Assembly (NCBI GenBank): GCA_963924555.1
Contig: OZ004585.1
Span: 3,795,488 to 3,859,487, forward strand
Length of the DNA stretch: 64,000 nucleotides
Direction: 5' to 3'
Source of the DNA: Crambe crambe
Lineage: Eukaryota > Porifera > Demospongiae > Poecilosclerida > Crambeidae
Below, piece after piece: positions 23,490 to 35,190 of this stretch. Each line of letters opens with the position of its first letter. Positions within the stretch are counted from its first letter, which is position 1. Under the pieces are notes generated by a model, which saw only the letters and a program-made list of their open reading frames with translations, did not search any database and was not told the origin of the DNA. A program made the translations under genes and the position numbers.

Positions 23490-24400
23490 TTTCTATAGCT
23501 ATACTATCAAGCATTAGCCAGTCTCTTAGCTACACTTGACTTGAACTAGAATTGGCAGGGAACTCATGCCCTGCCCATACCCAATCAACTCAGTCCTACA
23601 TATACCATGGTTCTACCCTCACATGGTGTCACAGACCAGGTTTCCCAAAAGGTGTGGAGTTGAGGCTGCACCTTTTCCTGAGAAGTTTATTGACCTTCCA
23701 ATTGGTTGCCATGCATTTTACTGTGCATGCACTGTGACCTTCAACTGTTATGTACTGCCAGGGATGGATTGTCTACTATTAGGTAATGGAAATTGGGGGG
23801 CTGATCCAGAAATTTATAAGGGGGAACTGTGGCTGTTAAACCACAGCGTGGGGGTGATTGCAAGATGGGGATGTGCTCCTTCTTGTATATAAAAATCCTA
23901 GAGGACCAGTGTTGTCTAAATATTAAGGGCAAAAGGGGTCCTTCATTAGGAGTCATGAAGTTTCCCTAGATCAGCCACTGTGTCTGCAAATGATGAAATA
24001 TATACCTTGAACAATGGTACTAATTGAAGGGATAGTATGAATTCAGTTAACTAAGAGTAATCGGGGATTTCATACCCTGCGCATGTGAATTATGCGCGCA
24101 TGTCATATAATTATTGTAGTAGGTATGGAGCGCTTGAATGATACGCTTAATAAGAATAGAATGAGAATTTGTGAGACTTTTTGAGCAGTAAAGCTATATT
24201 GCAGCGATGAAATTCAAGTTAAAGACTTCTGCTGTGGTAAAAGTTAGTCTTTGAAGGTTTTTTTTTGCAGATATACATATGGACACCATGACCGATCATT
24301 TAACCCCTGCTGTGCATGCATGCATGGGGTAATAAGCTGTGTTAGTATGCACCCTCACTAATAAATATACTTCACCTGTACCTTTTTATATAGATTAAGC
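23490..24400. repeat. Duplicated 5' flank of MYND copy B
   Basis: Partner of 7600-8534. It ends with ctttttatatag directly before attaagcATG, a likely splice acceptor, implying an upstream non-coding exon that could not be placed. The promoter of the intact MYND gene should lie in or above this block. Confidence 0.65.
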
Positions 24401-27400
24401 ATGGATTCTATTAACGAAATCAAGAAAGAATGTAGCACTATGGCACCAACATTTCCTTTGGCTCGGTTCTGCTACTTTGAATTCGATCGACTGTATTATC
24501 CATTTGGAAATATTCCTGCTGAGGACTTGTTAGAAAATTGTGTGGACACTGTACAACCTTCTGTTTTAGTTCTTGGATGTGGTGACTTACGTTCTTGCTT
24601 TTATACCCTTTGGAAAAATTTTGATTCTTCAATTTCCACTGCTCCCAGGAAATTTGATGGTGTTTTTTTCACTTTAAATGATTACAATGCTGCAATACTT
24701 GCTAGAAACATAGTTTTCTTACATTTATGCCTTCAGCTTCCAGATGACCGTGCAGAGAAAAAGAACTGGCTGTGTGCAATATGGGCTATTTGGTACTGCC
24801 ATAAACTGTATCCTCATCACCTCGATATCTTGGATGCCTCCCTGAAAACATTGCTTACTTTTTCAGAATCTACAGAATGTTGGTGTAGGAAGGACAACCC
24901 ACTTCATCAACTTGTACGATTTACTTCTTCTATTTGCTTGTCTGAAGTTGCTGATGTGTGGACAATGTGGCTGAATAAAGGAGTAAGCATTGTCTCGGTA
25001 AGGAACATGCATGAATCTAGAAATCGATTGGTGAGCCAGTCAATCAATGATATTTCAGAGTACTGTACTAACTTTTCCAAAATTTACACTTGTGTTCATG
25101 GTGATGAAGATGATGTATTAGCAAGAAAGGGTGCTGCTCGGGCACCTGAGGTACGATCTTACCTTGAAGTTGGAAGCTGCTATGCTGAGCATGTTGTTGA
25201 CTTAGATTTACCAAAGGAATCTAAAAGTAAAGTCAATCTAACTATGTATGAAAGGCAAGATGGAGTGTATACTTGCCATTATGGCCTTATGCCATTTCAA
25301 GGTTACTACAACACCATAGAATTTTCTCCACATTTTATGAAATCCAATGGAGTAGCCATACCCTATGATGTTATTGTTCCTTCAGCAAGTTTTAAATCAA
25401 AGCCTTTTCTAGCCAATAGCTTCCAACAATTTTCCATGTGGATTGAATCTTCTAGTAGAGTTCTGAAGGACAAAGAAATTACCATTTCATTCACTTTTGA
25501 CTCTCAAGATGCTATCACTTTCTGCCAACAGCAAATGCAACAGAATCAGAAGCAGTTTTCACACAGCTTGACTGAAAAAGAATTAGATAAACGTACATTG
25601 TACAAGTATGACATTATTACTACTTCTAATTTGATGGATCACGTTAGTCCTTCAAATTTGATCTTAGCTTGTGTTCCACTATTGGAGGATAGTGGTCTTT
25701 TGACTACCACGAGCATGTGTTGTAAAAAATGCACCAATACTGGAGAGGAATTACTTAACCTGTGCTTTGGATTCAACAGCCAGCTATTCCCAGTCATCTT
25801 GGGGGTACGTTGTATTAGTCACGAAGGTAGCAACTGCTCAAATTCGGTTATGATTAACCCATCTCCCCCTGATATGTCTCATATGTTACAGGGTCTCCCA
25901 CATGTTAGAACTTTTGCATGGGTAAAAGTATCTAATGCACAAAAACTGATATCCTCTCAATTACCTTGTGTAGAGGATGGCAACATAACAGAAGCTTTAG
26001 TAAACATGGTTGGGTCGTGCACTTATGCACTGCTGAACTATGGTCCTGGGATGAGCAAGAGTATCTTAAGTTGCAATGGCATTGAAACTGCAATGGGCAT
26101 TTTAGATCAGTTTATATGCCTTTCTGGTAAGGTAACTGCTGGCTACTCCTATTGGGAGCCTTTGTGCACTGCACTAAAACGCGTGGCCACTCCATTTCTT
26201 CATTGCCTTCAAACACAACTCCTACTCCATGATATTCATGCTCATTTGACTGTTTCTGAAGAAAACTGTCCTGTTTGTCAAAAGGAACCATTAGCAAGTA
26301 CACTGGGCTTTTTTGGTGCCCAGATTAACAAAAAGGATATCTCGGGAGGGACTCCTTTCTTCGTAGCTTTTCTTCATCAACATTCATCCAAGGATTCTAC
26401 TTTCCTGCAGAATGAAGCTTTAGAAGGCAGAGATGTCCATGTATTTGACTGCTTTGATGTTATTTCTTCCACTGATATTCTTCAGCTGAAATTTTTTGCT
26501 CCATTAATGTTTGTACAGAAGGCATACCGGGTGACAATAACAATGGTTCGTAGAACCATTCAACTGAATCATCTTACAACTGTTGTTTCTGCTGAACTGA
26601 AGGATATACAAACACCATGGACACAGTATGCTTTTTGCCCAATTGAAAAGCCCTCTCAGCCTGACTCAATTCTTTTTGGAACGGTCACTTCACATGTTTG
26701 TGATGGTTATAAATCTGAAACTGAGATGTGCCTTTCCAAAGCAACATTAGAAGTTCTTTCAACTGTTAAATTAAACACGGACAGAATTTCTTCTCGAGAA
26801 ATCAAGCTGTACTGCAATTCCTTGAGTTTTCAATTGAGCTTCAGTTATCCAATCGATTATGACTCATTATATATAAAGCTTTCTAAATCCAAAGGTTTCT
26901 TGACTGTATCCTGCCGACGGCAGCGTTATAGTTTGGAAGAAGAGAGACCTTGTTTTATTGTGAGTCCCGACCATCACTTATCGATTGTTCCAGCTAGTCT
27001 GAATATGCGAGTGATGCTTTCACAATCGTGTATGCAAATGACAAGGGAGGAGAGTCACCTCCTTGAAACATCACACCCCACTCAGCTTTCTCCAGCCTTG
27101 ATTGTCAAGAGATTCTTGCATGCCTTCTTTGAGTGTTCAATGAACAACTCTTTCTTTACTATCCCCTTTCCAAAGAAGAATATCCATTGCCTCATTGTAG
27201 TTAATGAAATTTTATTTGACTATCAACACAAAACCCCTGCTATTGATCTAGCCTTTTGTTTTGTAGATGATTATGATCGGTTAGACATTATTAACAAGTG
27301 GGAGAGTGTTTCACGTTCTTCGAAAGTACGATCACTACCACTGATTCAAGCAGGACTGGAATGTTTAAAGAAAGTCTTGGCATACTTTTCACAACGAACA

Positions 27401-27901
27401 AACGGTACATTGCTCAGTGTTGGTAGCACAAGCAAATATGCTATCCTTCAGAAATTCCAACTTGACCATGCTTTTACTCGATGTGTTCTTTACCTTCTCC
27501 TATGTGATCCTGATGTAAAGTTATATCCATCAGGTGACGTTTTGGGGTTGACAACTCCCAACTTTTTACCTATAACAGGTGGTGTTTGTTGTGCCTGCTG
27601 CAACAAACTTACTTTCACGGCCAAGAAATGTGAAAGTTGTGTACAAGTTAACTACTGCAGTAAACGATGCCAAAGTAAGCACTGGAAATCACACAAGAGT
27701 CGGTGCATACAGGTTGCTAAGCGTCAATGCACATTCTGCAAGAAATGGTTGGTGTCTTCCAGAAAGAACACTAATTGCACATGTGTGGGTATCCAGTACT
27801 GCAGCATGGATTGTGAGAGTAAACACTGGCCAGAACACCTTAAAACATGTGAAAGTGTTAAGGCTGTAAAAGATGACCAAACTGAATGTAAAATTAATTA
27901 G
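24401..27901 (+). CDS. DUF4470-like/MYND zinc-finger protein, intact copy B
   Basis: A single open frame of 1166 codons. Residues ~15-115 match the DUF4470 family (also at the N-terminus of dynein assembly factor DNAAF3): FPLARFCYF, PFGNIPAEDLL (34-44), LVLGCGDLRS (56-65) and TLNDYNAAILARNIVFLHL (91-109). The long middle part is unrecognised and Cys-rich in places. Two MYND fingers end the protein: about 1063-1102 (C-x2-C...YCSKRCQSKHWKSHKSRC) and 1110-1151 (CTFC...YCSMDCESKHWPEHLKTC). MYND domains bind short proline-rich peptides, so a scaffold role is plausible; the actual partner is unknown. The ATG was chosen because it matches copy A and follows a likely acceptor. Relative to copies A and C, five further fingers have been deleted and the frame closes cleanly after QTECKIN. 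No signal peptide or membrane segment is evident. Confidence 0.9.
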   Translation: MDSINEIKKECSTMAPTFPLARFCYFEFDRLYYPFGNIPAEDLLENCVDTVQPSVLVLGCGDLRSCFYTLWKNFDSSISTAPRKFDGVFFTLNDYNAAILARNIVFLHLCLQLPDDRAEKKNWLCAIWAIWYCHKLYPHHLDILDASLKTLLTFSESTECWCRKDNPLHQLVRFTSSICLSEVADVWTMWLNKGVSIVSVRNMHESRNRLVSQSINDISEYCTNFSKIYTCVHGDEDDVLARKGAARAPEVRSYLEVGSCYAEHVVDLDLPKESKSKVNLTMYERQDGVYTCHYGLMPFQGYYNTIEFSPHFMKSNGVAIPYDVIVPSASFKSKPFLANSFQQFSMWIESSSRVLKDKEITISFTFDSQDAITFCQQQMQQNQKQFSHSLTEKELDKRTLYKYDIITTSNLMDHVSPSNLILACVPLLEDSGLLTTTSMCCKKCTNTGEELLNLCFGFNSQLFPVILGVRCISHEGSNCSNSVMINPSPPDMSHMLQGLPHVRTFAWVKVSNAQKLISSQLPCVEDGNITEALVNMVGSCTYALLNYGPGMSKSILSCNGIETAMGILDQFICLSGKVTAGYSYWEPLCTALKRVATPFLHCLQTQLLLHDIHAHLTVSEENCPVCQKEPLASTLGFFGAQINKKDISGGTPFFVAFLHQHSSKDSTFLQNEALEGRDVHVFDCFDVISSTDILQLKFFAPLMFVQKAYRVTITMVRRTIQLNHLTTVVSAELKDIQTPWTQYAFCPIEKPSQPDSILFGTVTSHVCDGYKSETEMCLSKATLEVLSTVKLNTDRISSREIKLYCNSLSFQLSFSYPIDYDSLYIKLSKSKGFLTVSCRRQRYSLEEERPCFIVSPDHHLSIVPASLNMRVMLSQSCMQMTREESHLLETSHPTQLSPALIVKRFLHAFFECSMNNSFFTIPFPKKNIHCLIVVNEILFDYQHKTPAIDLAFCFVDDYDRLDIINKWESVSRSSKVRSLPLIQAGLECLKKVLAYFSQRTNGTLLSVGSTSKYAILQKFQLDHAFTRCVLYLLLCDPDVKLYPSGDVLGLTTPNFLPITGGVCCACCNKLTFTAKKCESCVQVNYCSKRCQSKHWKSHKSRCIQVAKRQCTFCKKWLVSSRKNTNCTCVGIQYCSMDCESKHWPEHLKTCESVKAVKDDQTECKIN

Positions 27902-29577
27902 TCCTGCATTTCCTTTTATAAGTAGCTGGCTAAGCAATAGTAAGGTAGTTATCCTTTGTGTGCAAATATGTATTATTGTATTAACTTGACAGATTTTTAA
28001 ACATCAAGTCTTTAATATTATTTTGTATCGAAATGACGCAACCAGGTGTATTTTTTTTTGCTGATATGAAAACTCCATGGTAGTGACACTTATGTTGTGA
28101 TAGAGAGCTGACATTTGTAATTGCTATGTTGCTTCTTTTTTTTTTTTGTGTTGATTCATGTGACTTCTTTTGGCAATGATAATTTAGAATGCTTGCTTTA
28201 TTAATTCAATCAATCATAATTTTACCTATAGCTAGTTATTACCTATTAGTGAAGGGTACAAGTTTGCACAATAGATTTAAAGTTCGCACTTTACAATTGG
28301 TAGAACAACTGAATCTAACATGATAGCTAATGCCTTTGCATTTTTTGCAGAAATAGTCAGCTGCAAACTTTAGTTACTTGTCGTGCATGAACTTTAAACA
28401 TGTATATTGCAAAATTTGATTTGTGCATGAACGGTTTGATTTTAACTTGTACCTTACTCATTAGCTATTGCCAAGCAGCAAGAAAGGGGAAGTAGCTAAT
28501 ATTACGTAAGGTAAAGCAGGGAAATTTCCATAATTCTGAAACTACTGGCTCAAAGTGATATAATTATTCTACCACAATTTAGTAGCTACTGAGTATGTGT
28601 AACTACTGATCTGAAGACCTGGCTAATGAAGATTGGGCGACCACAAAAAGACCAAATCTATAAATCTAGGAAATGGCTACAATAGCTAGATCACTTAATC
28701 CAAGGTCTTTTCTGCTCTGCCTAAACCACGTGCTTTCAAGCACTTCCTGCTTCAGCACTGATGAAAGGTCTGCTCGCCCAGACTACACTTTTTTGGGGTC
28801 ACATAATAATACATTGGAGTTGTTTGACTTTGTTGTGTATGTTGGAATATGCTTTGGCAATTATCTCAGCCATCAAACCCAAACCTACTCCCCAGCCAAG
28901 GGACTATATAGTCCTCTAGCATAGTAGGATGCTTGCATCAGGAAATTCTTCCCTGTAAAATTCGTAAAACTTTTGAAGTTAGTGACCACATATTTATCAC
29001 AAGATTCTTCTGTGGGTGAGTGTTTCCTCACTGAGTAATTGAATATCTTCCTGATAACTTCTTCCCACTACTGTTGTCATGTGTGAACCTACTAATGGTC
29101 TTGGCAGTGGAGGTCAAGGAAGGTGAGATGTTAACCACATATTGCTTGGTAAAGTGTGTATATGTTTGCAGTGTAGACCTCTAACCTTCAAACACTGATG
29201 GACATGATTCACCAAATGTACCAGAATAATAGGCCTGTCTCTCAATATTGAAGTAGGCCAAAGCAATATTTAGTGCCTTGACACAGGGACCCTCACACTT
29301 GTCAAACTCTTTTTGGGCTAATTGGTTTTAGAATTGTCCGTAGAGTGTCATATTTTAAAAATCCTTCATTATCGTGTAAGTGAGAGAATATCCTCTCAAT
29401 CTTGCACCATAGCAGCAACAAGTACAGTAGTAATGGTGGTGAAGGTTAATTGCCATGTGTTGAGAGAGTGACCATACATTATCAAAGAAATATGCAAAGG
29501 CAAACCTGAAAGAGGAACACCCCAGGCAGGTATATTATAGCAGAGCAGGTGGTGCAATTTGGAAGTCCACACTTCTT
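27902..29577. other. 3' flank of MYND copy B and spacer
   Basis: 27902-28625 partly matches the 3' flank of copy A. The remainder is AT-rich with no convincing gene; an 83-codon plus-strand frame at 28673 has no recognisable features. 29105-29300 is an inverted copy of 15895-16140. Confidence 0.55.
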
Positions 29578-29690
29578 CATGTCCATTTTCAGCTGCTATA
29601 ATCAGTGCAGATGTGTCTCCCTCCAACTCATTAACATCTGTTCCCTTGCTTACTAGCCTCTAACAGACTGACATGACATATGATGTAGGG
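29578..29690 (-). pseudogene. Ankyrin-Death 5'-end fragment
   Basis: The minus strand reads a short stretch like SALIIAAENGHEE followed upstream by sequence matching the start region of the intact ankyrin gene (ccctt-gcttactagcctctaacagactg at 29640-29670, compare 33455-33482). Everything downstream of the second ankyrin repeat is missing. It is a further copy of the ankyrin half of the duplicated unit. Confidence 0.7.
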
Positions 29691-31403
29691 GTGGGGCTGC
29701 ACTGACGGACCTGTCATGAAAATTTCATTCCTGGTGTCAGCATAAAGTTTTGTAGACCCCGTAGTTTAGGGACTTTATGCTATGATAGTGTCACTGATGA
29801 ATTCATCATCTTTAATCAATAGCTATGCTAAATCACTGCAAATGAAATGGTTGACAGAGAGACTTGTCAAGAAAGCATCAGGTGCTAATATTATACTCAA
29901 CTTAAAAATTTTTTTTTGAGCTGACTGGAATTACTTTATAAATTGTAGCTATAGCTACTTTAAAATTCTACTTTATTTCAACTATCTTTTTGGAGTACAA
30001 ATTGTGATATGGCTCTGTGTTTGGAAAAATTTTCCAAAGCTTATCCTTTCTTTAGCTACTTTCGTATTTTGAGAGACCATCCATATCTATGTAGATTTAG
30101 GGAGGGGGATCCCCATATCTGGGATGGGATCCTCATATCTGTAGTTTGGGGACTAAGGGGTCTCTGAAATAGGGGTTTTCTGAAATAGGGGTTCCTCAAA
30201 ACTTTATGACACCAGTATGCAGTGATTTATACTTCCTCATTCACTGTAGCTTAGTGAACATTAACAATAATTATAGATGACTATGAAAATTTGAAGTATA
30301 GTTGACAAATTGAAAACCATATAATTATTTACAAGGAATGTCTAAATCTCATTTTTTTAGAGAGGGTACAAAGGGGTATGGGAAAGGTTTATTCTCTACA
30401 GCCCCAAGTTCAGAGTTAAAAAATACCACTCATACTGTACTTAGCTACATCGGTAATGTAAAAGGTGTGATACAAAATTAAAATTTAAACATGACATAAA
30501 ACATGATACTGAGAAGATATATAACTATAACAGCTGAAAAAATTAGCATTATACTTCCACATGTAGCTACTGCACAGTTCTTCAGTCAGGGAGCTGATGA
30601 CTTCCTGGAGGATATGCTGCATGTTAAAACATGGATGCATGCATGCATTATTAATCAGAGAGTGCGGTAGCACTCTCTATGTAGGGATGACTCGGACGGC
30701 CGCGCGCGCCGCCTATAGACTAATACAAAAGTGAAATTCCAGTTCCCCCACTTAGACCTAACAAAAGCTACTGTGAATGATTATCCAGCCTACTAGAGCC
30801 TACTACAATGTGCAGACCAAGTTTCAGGACCAGGGAGCTTACCGTTTCAGAAATACGGCAAGCAGGTAAATCGCTATATTCTTCTTCTTCTCTATTATTA
30901 TTATTATTATTCTTCTTCTTATTATTATTCTTCTTAGACAACCATATCTCTCGAACCACTCAAGCTACAGCTATGATTTCTGGACAAATCCACTCCAAAT
31001 TCTACGAACTACGATCTTTTCTACTCATTGATCCTCGAAAGAGTCGATGAAAAAGGAGACACTATGGAGCACAGCACTCGACTAATTCAATTAGGAAGCC
31101 ATCTTTTCTATAATACGCATGCGCATGTATTTGAATATCCAATTATTCGAAATCATAATATTACTCAGCTGTCTCTAGCTGATGATAGACTACTGTATCG
31201 ATTCGGGGATTTAGATTCACCACGGTAGACTCTATTTCAGCATCTTCGACCTCCAAGTATGGCTCAACAACACAACACCTTGACTCGATAAATGATTGGG
31301 CTGGTATGCTATTGGAGAACTTCTTTCATCTGTCCCTGCATACACATAGAAGAATGAACTCTAATCATAGCTAAAACCATAAAAGAGAGGAAAAAAGACC
31401 AGG
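29691..31403. other. Gene-free spacer with repeats
   Basis: It holds a copy of the dispersed repeat at 30740-30895, an ATT/CTT microsatellite at 30880-30935, the hairpin with agagagtgc arms at 30657-30678, and a short GC-rich patch (ggccgcgcgcgccgcc) near 30697. No credible coding region was seen. Confidence 0.55.
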
Positions 31404-31718
31404 AACAAGTAAGGGAAAAAGCATTTCGTGAAATGAAAAAAAGATGTAGGGATGACCACTGCTCAAAAAAGTAAGGAAACAAGAAGGATGGAAATGGGAT
31501 CAATCTTTGTTCTGTATATCCAGCCAACAATCCCTACATATACGTCAGGTAACTTCAGATTATAGTGTAGTAATGTGTGTATATGTAGGGATTGTTGGCT
31601 GGATATACAGAACAAAGATTGATCCCATTTCCATCCTTCTTGTTTCCTTACTTTTTTGAGCAGTGGTCATCCCTACATCTTTTTTTCATTTCACGAAATG
31701 CTTTTTCCCTTACTTGTT
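31404..31718. repeat. 140-bp perfect inverted repeat over the 3' end of the ankyrin-Death gene
   Basis: Arms 31404-31543 and 31579-31718 appear identical in inverted orientation, with a 35-base loop. The right arm contains the last nine codons and the stop of the ankyrin-Death gene (31691-31718). The mRNA should therefore carry a ~140-bp stem at its 3' end if transcription passes 31404. The lack of mismatches implies a very recent origin, ongoing conversion, or functional constraint. Confidence 0.92.
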
Positions 31719-33490
31719 GAATTTGTATTGTTGCAGTTTAACCAACCTTTCTTGATCTTGGAAGCAATAGCTTGGAGGCCAATTGCTTCAAGGGAAGCCA
31801 CTAAAGTAGCCCAGCTTGGACAGCCACTAATTTGTATCACGTAATCCATTTCCCTCAGCCATGCATTGGCCACACTCCTGGGAAGGTTTCTCATTCTCTC
31901 CAGGTGGCGATAATGCAGTCCCAACTCCAAACCCAATTCCACCAGCTCTCCATTGCTCAATTCTGCCAGGAAAGCTGCAACTTGTGATAGGTCCTTTGAT
32001 GTTAGGGTGTGCATGCTAGCAGTAGGAAGCAACTTCTGTCCAGATTTGAGCTGTGATCGTAACTGGAGAGTAAACAATAGAAATATGAGAGGACCAGATA
32101 CATCCACCTGGTACTTTAGTATTTGGCCATTTACCTTATTGAGGGCAACTCTTAATAACATAACTGTATCAGGATGTTTTTCACTGGAAATGTTGCTTAG
32201 CATACTTGAGTTGACTGTAGCACCTGCTTCAAGTAAAAGCTTGACAGCTTCCGCAAAACCTTGTTGACTTGCAATCTGTAGAGGAGGTCTTCCTTTGTAA
32301 TCCTGTAAGTCAACTTGTGGATGCTTTTCAAGCAGCAGCTCAACTACTTCAATGTGTTCTTCTTCACATGCAATGAATAAGGCAGCCTTCCCTTCATTTT
32401 CCTGCAGGTCCATTTGAGCACCCTTATCAAGAAGCAAATTGACCACTTCCTTGTGTCCCTCTCTACTGGCAAACATTAAAGCACTCCACCCATCTTTATC
32501 CTGCAAGTTGATTTTAGCGCCACTGCCCAGTAGTACATCAACCACTTCAGTGTATCCATACAAACTTGCCGACATCAAAGGAGAGAACCCATTTCTGTCT
32601 AATAGTTGATCGACCTGAGCACCATTTTCTAATAGTACTTTGAGTGCTTTGCTCTTATTATGTATAGTTGCATACCAAACGGCTGATCGGTCTCCTTTTG
32701 TGCAAATGTCTATCTGAGCACCATTTTCTAGCAGGAATTTAATATTTTCGACATTCCCATTTGCACTTGCACTCATCAACGCTGATGACCCATCATTCTG
32801 CACTAAGTTGACTGCAGCACCCTTTTCAAGCAACCAACTTGCCATTTCATTTCGATTTTGTTGGATTGCAAGTATTAATGCAGACCTTCCAAATTTTTCC
32901 TGTAAGTCTATTGTGGCTCCACTCCTTAATAAAAGTTCACAAATTTCTTTGTGTCCTTCTCTAGTTGCATTCATTAATGCTGACCACCCAGAATCACCTT
33001 GCGCGTCAACATAAGCTCCCTTTTTCAACAACAGCTCAGCCATTTTGATGTGTCCATTTGAACATGCAAGACTCAAAGCACACATTTTGTCATAGTTTCT
33101 CTTTAGATCAACCTGGGCCCCTCTCTCTAGCAGTATTTCAGCTGCCTCACACTGTCCATACCGACTAGCAATTGTTAAAGCTGAGTCCCCAAAAAAGCCT
33201 GTTTTCAGATTTATCTTAGCACCATTATCCAATAATACCTTTATTATTTCGGTGTAGCCGTGTTGACAAGCGATTTTAAGAGCAGAAGTTCTCCACTTAT
33301 CCAAACCGTCGACTCGAGCACCTTTCTCCAATAAAAGCTCAACAACTTCTTTATGTCCATTTTCAGCCGCAACGATCAGAGCAGATCTGCCTTCCCATAG
33401 CTCATTCACATCAACGCTACCATCTCGTATTAGTTGATTCACCATGACAGCGTTCCCTTGTTTACTAGCCTCTAACAGACTGCCCGCCAT
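31691..33490 (-). CDS. Ankyrin-repeat protein with C-terminal Death domain
   Basis: The open frame has 599 codons. Residues 1-432 form thirteen ankyrin repeats of about 33 residues (consensus G-x-SAL-x-x-A-x-x-x-GH-x-E-x-x-x-x-LL-x-x-GA-x-V-x-L). Residues ~500-581 look like a Death domain: VAAFLAEL, LGLELGLHYRHLERMRN, AWLREM, SWATLVASLEAIGLQAIASK, a six-helix pattern typical of UNC5/ankyrin-type Death domains. Between them, 32063-32134 is a probable 72-base intron (AAG|gtaaat...tttactctccag|T) that is a multiple of three with no stop, so both spliced (575 aa) and read-through products stay in frame. Death domains pair with other Death domains in apoptosis and inflammatory signalling; a cytoplasmic adaptor or sensor role is inferred. 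There is no signal peptide or membrane helix. It is the only intact member of several ankyrin copies here. Confidence 0.88.
   Translation of the reverse strand: MAGSLLEASKQGNAVMVNQLIRDGSVDVNELWEGRSALIVAAENGHKEVVELLLEKGARVDGLDKWRTSALKIACQHGYTEIIKVLLDNGAKINLKTGFFGDSALTIASRYGQCEAAEILLERGAQVDLKRNYDKMCALSLACSNGHIKMAELLLKKGAYVDAQGDSGWSALMNATREGHKEICELLLRSGATIDLQEKFGRSALILAIQQNRNEMASWLLEKGAAVNLVQNDGSSALMSASANGNVENIKFLLENGAQIDICTKGDRSAVWYATIHNKSKALKVLLENGAQVDQLLDRNGFSPLMSASLYGYTEVVDVLLGSGAKINLQDKDGWSALMFASREGHKEVVNLLLDKGAQMDLQENEGKAALFIACEEEHIEVVELLLEKHPQVDLQDYKGRPPLQIASQQGFAEAVKLLLEAGATVNSSMLSNISSEKHPDTVMLLRVALNKVNGQILKYQVDVSGPLIFLLFTLQLRSQLKSGQKLLPTASMHTLTSKDLSQVAAFLAELSNGELVELGLELGLHYRHLERMRNLPRSVANAWLREMDYVIQISGCPSWATLVASLEAIGLQAIASKIKKGWLNCNNTNSTSKGKSIS
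32063..32134 (-). other. In-frame 72-base intron in the ankyrin-Death gene
   Basis: The donor gtaaat follows AACAAG and the acceptor is tttactctccag. The intervening residues (VNGQILKYQVDVSGPLIFLL) are hydrophobic and unlike either neighbour domain. The length of 72 keeps the frame whether or not it is removed. Confidence 0.7.
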
Positions 33491-34240
33491 GACACACCTT
33501 AGTTATATTGTGGGGGTGGGGCTGGCATGACCACTGATTGTCGTATGGGTGTGGCTTGCGAGACACCAGCCGTTCAGTGACTGTAGTATTAAGTGATCAC
33601 CAGTCACTGAATACTAAGATTTGGTGACCCCCAGGGTCACTAGCTAAATACGTAACTCCCCAGGGATAGAGTGACCCTTTTGCCAATTATTGTGCTAGCT
33701 AGCTACAATCCTTAGACACAGGTTTGGGCTTCCCACAAATCGCTTTATCAAAATTTGTCACAGTAGCTTAGTAGCTAGTTAGTTAATTTACAATGCTTGC
33801 AAAACAAGTCTCCAGCTATAGATGAATTACATTTCAGGTGATAGCTAGTCATCACACTGTATCATACATCTCCTTCAGGCATTTTCACATAATATAGCTG
33901 CTATTAGCTAGCTATATCGATTCACCAGGAAATTGATGAGTCTGGAATTCTCCAAGCTGGCTTAAAATGGAAAATGGAAGTAGCTAACTGCGGATCGGTA
34001 ACTACATATTAGCTAATTTTTCCCTTGATAGCTAAATTCAATATCCACCCACAATTAGCTAGCTACTGGAACCTCTCTGCTTTTGTGGTCTAGGAACATG
34101 AATAATTAGGGTCAATCGTCTCTATGCCATCATATTCCAAGTCTAATAGATTAGAGCTACACAATGTCTAAATCATGCTATCCAAAAAAAACAACACAAA
34201 CAATAACAACAACAAAACAAACAAACAAACAAACAAAAAT

Positions 34241-34271
<31 letters not shown>

Positions 34272-35190
34272 AACAGTCATATGCTGGTAGCTAGAAGTAA
34301 CCCATGTGATTACCATCTAGCTCTAAATATTATGATTGATGCACCTTTGAAGTATAAAGTGTCTTCACTCGTAATTATTGTTCACCTACGTAACAGGTTT
34401 AGCTAGTTTTAGTTCCCTTGTCAAGAGCCTATAATGGCATACTCTATCTAAAGTCCAAGATGAAGAATAATCTCTTTTCTAATCTTTAGCTATCCACCTG
34501 AAAAATTGAGTCAATTGCATCTGCGGTTAGCTATCCAAGGGGTTACTAAAACCTGGATCCATGGAAATGGGTGGCTTGGGGTCATGTAATACATGATCCC
34601 CAGTCACTGAATACTGGGGGGTCACTAGATCCACCAACACCGGTCCCGTGCTATGGTTGGAAGTGTCTCATCGATACGAGTACATGTAATTAACCTTCTC
34701 TCTATTTTGATGGTCAGTGGAGCTATGCCTTTGAAATTTTGAAGGCCGCATGTAGCTACTGTTGCTCAATAGGTGGTATACAAGAGATTTTGATGGTGCA
34801 TCTCACTCTCACACGTCTTGAATGAATAATCTTTGACTGACAGTTGATAGGGTGTGGCTTCAACTGAGGTCACAAAAATGCGCTAAATGGTATCCAATGG
34901 ATCTGATTTAGCTAAGTGTCTGGCTGCACAAAACTTGCAGCAAAAGAGTGTTGGCATTGGCAAATTCCATCAAAATCATGCATCACACATAGTTTATCTT
35001 TAAAAAGAAATCTGGAGGGTCTACTTTGTTTTCATTGCTCTCTTTGGGACTCAGTTTGGGTTTCTACTTGACACAGGTCTTTGGTGTTACCACATGTCCT
35101 GATGTGGAGTGTCCATAATAATTATTATTATTACAATGTGAGCACCCCATGTTATCGGCTATTCTGGGGCTAATCCCAACCCAACTGATC
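33491..35190. other. Spacer upstream of the ankyrin-Death gene
   Basis: The first ~45 bases (gggggtggggctggcatg) match the regions upstream of the other ankyrin copies, so the promoter may begin here. A repeated scrap (cactgaatactgggg...gtcactag) occurs at 33600-33650 and again at 34605-34630. A CAAA/AAC simple repeat fills 34179-34276. No MYND partner is found on this side, unlike the other ankyrin copies. Confidence 0.55.
34179..34276. repeat. AAC/AAAC simple repeat
   Basis: Almost pure A/C: aacaac, then caaacaaac, then aaaacaaaac units. Confidence 0.95.
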
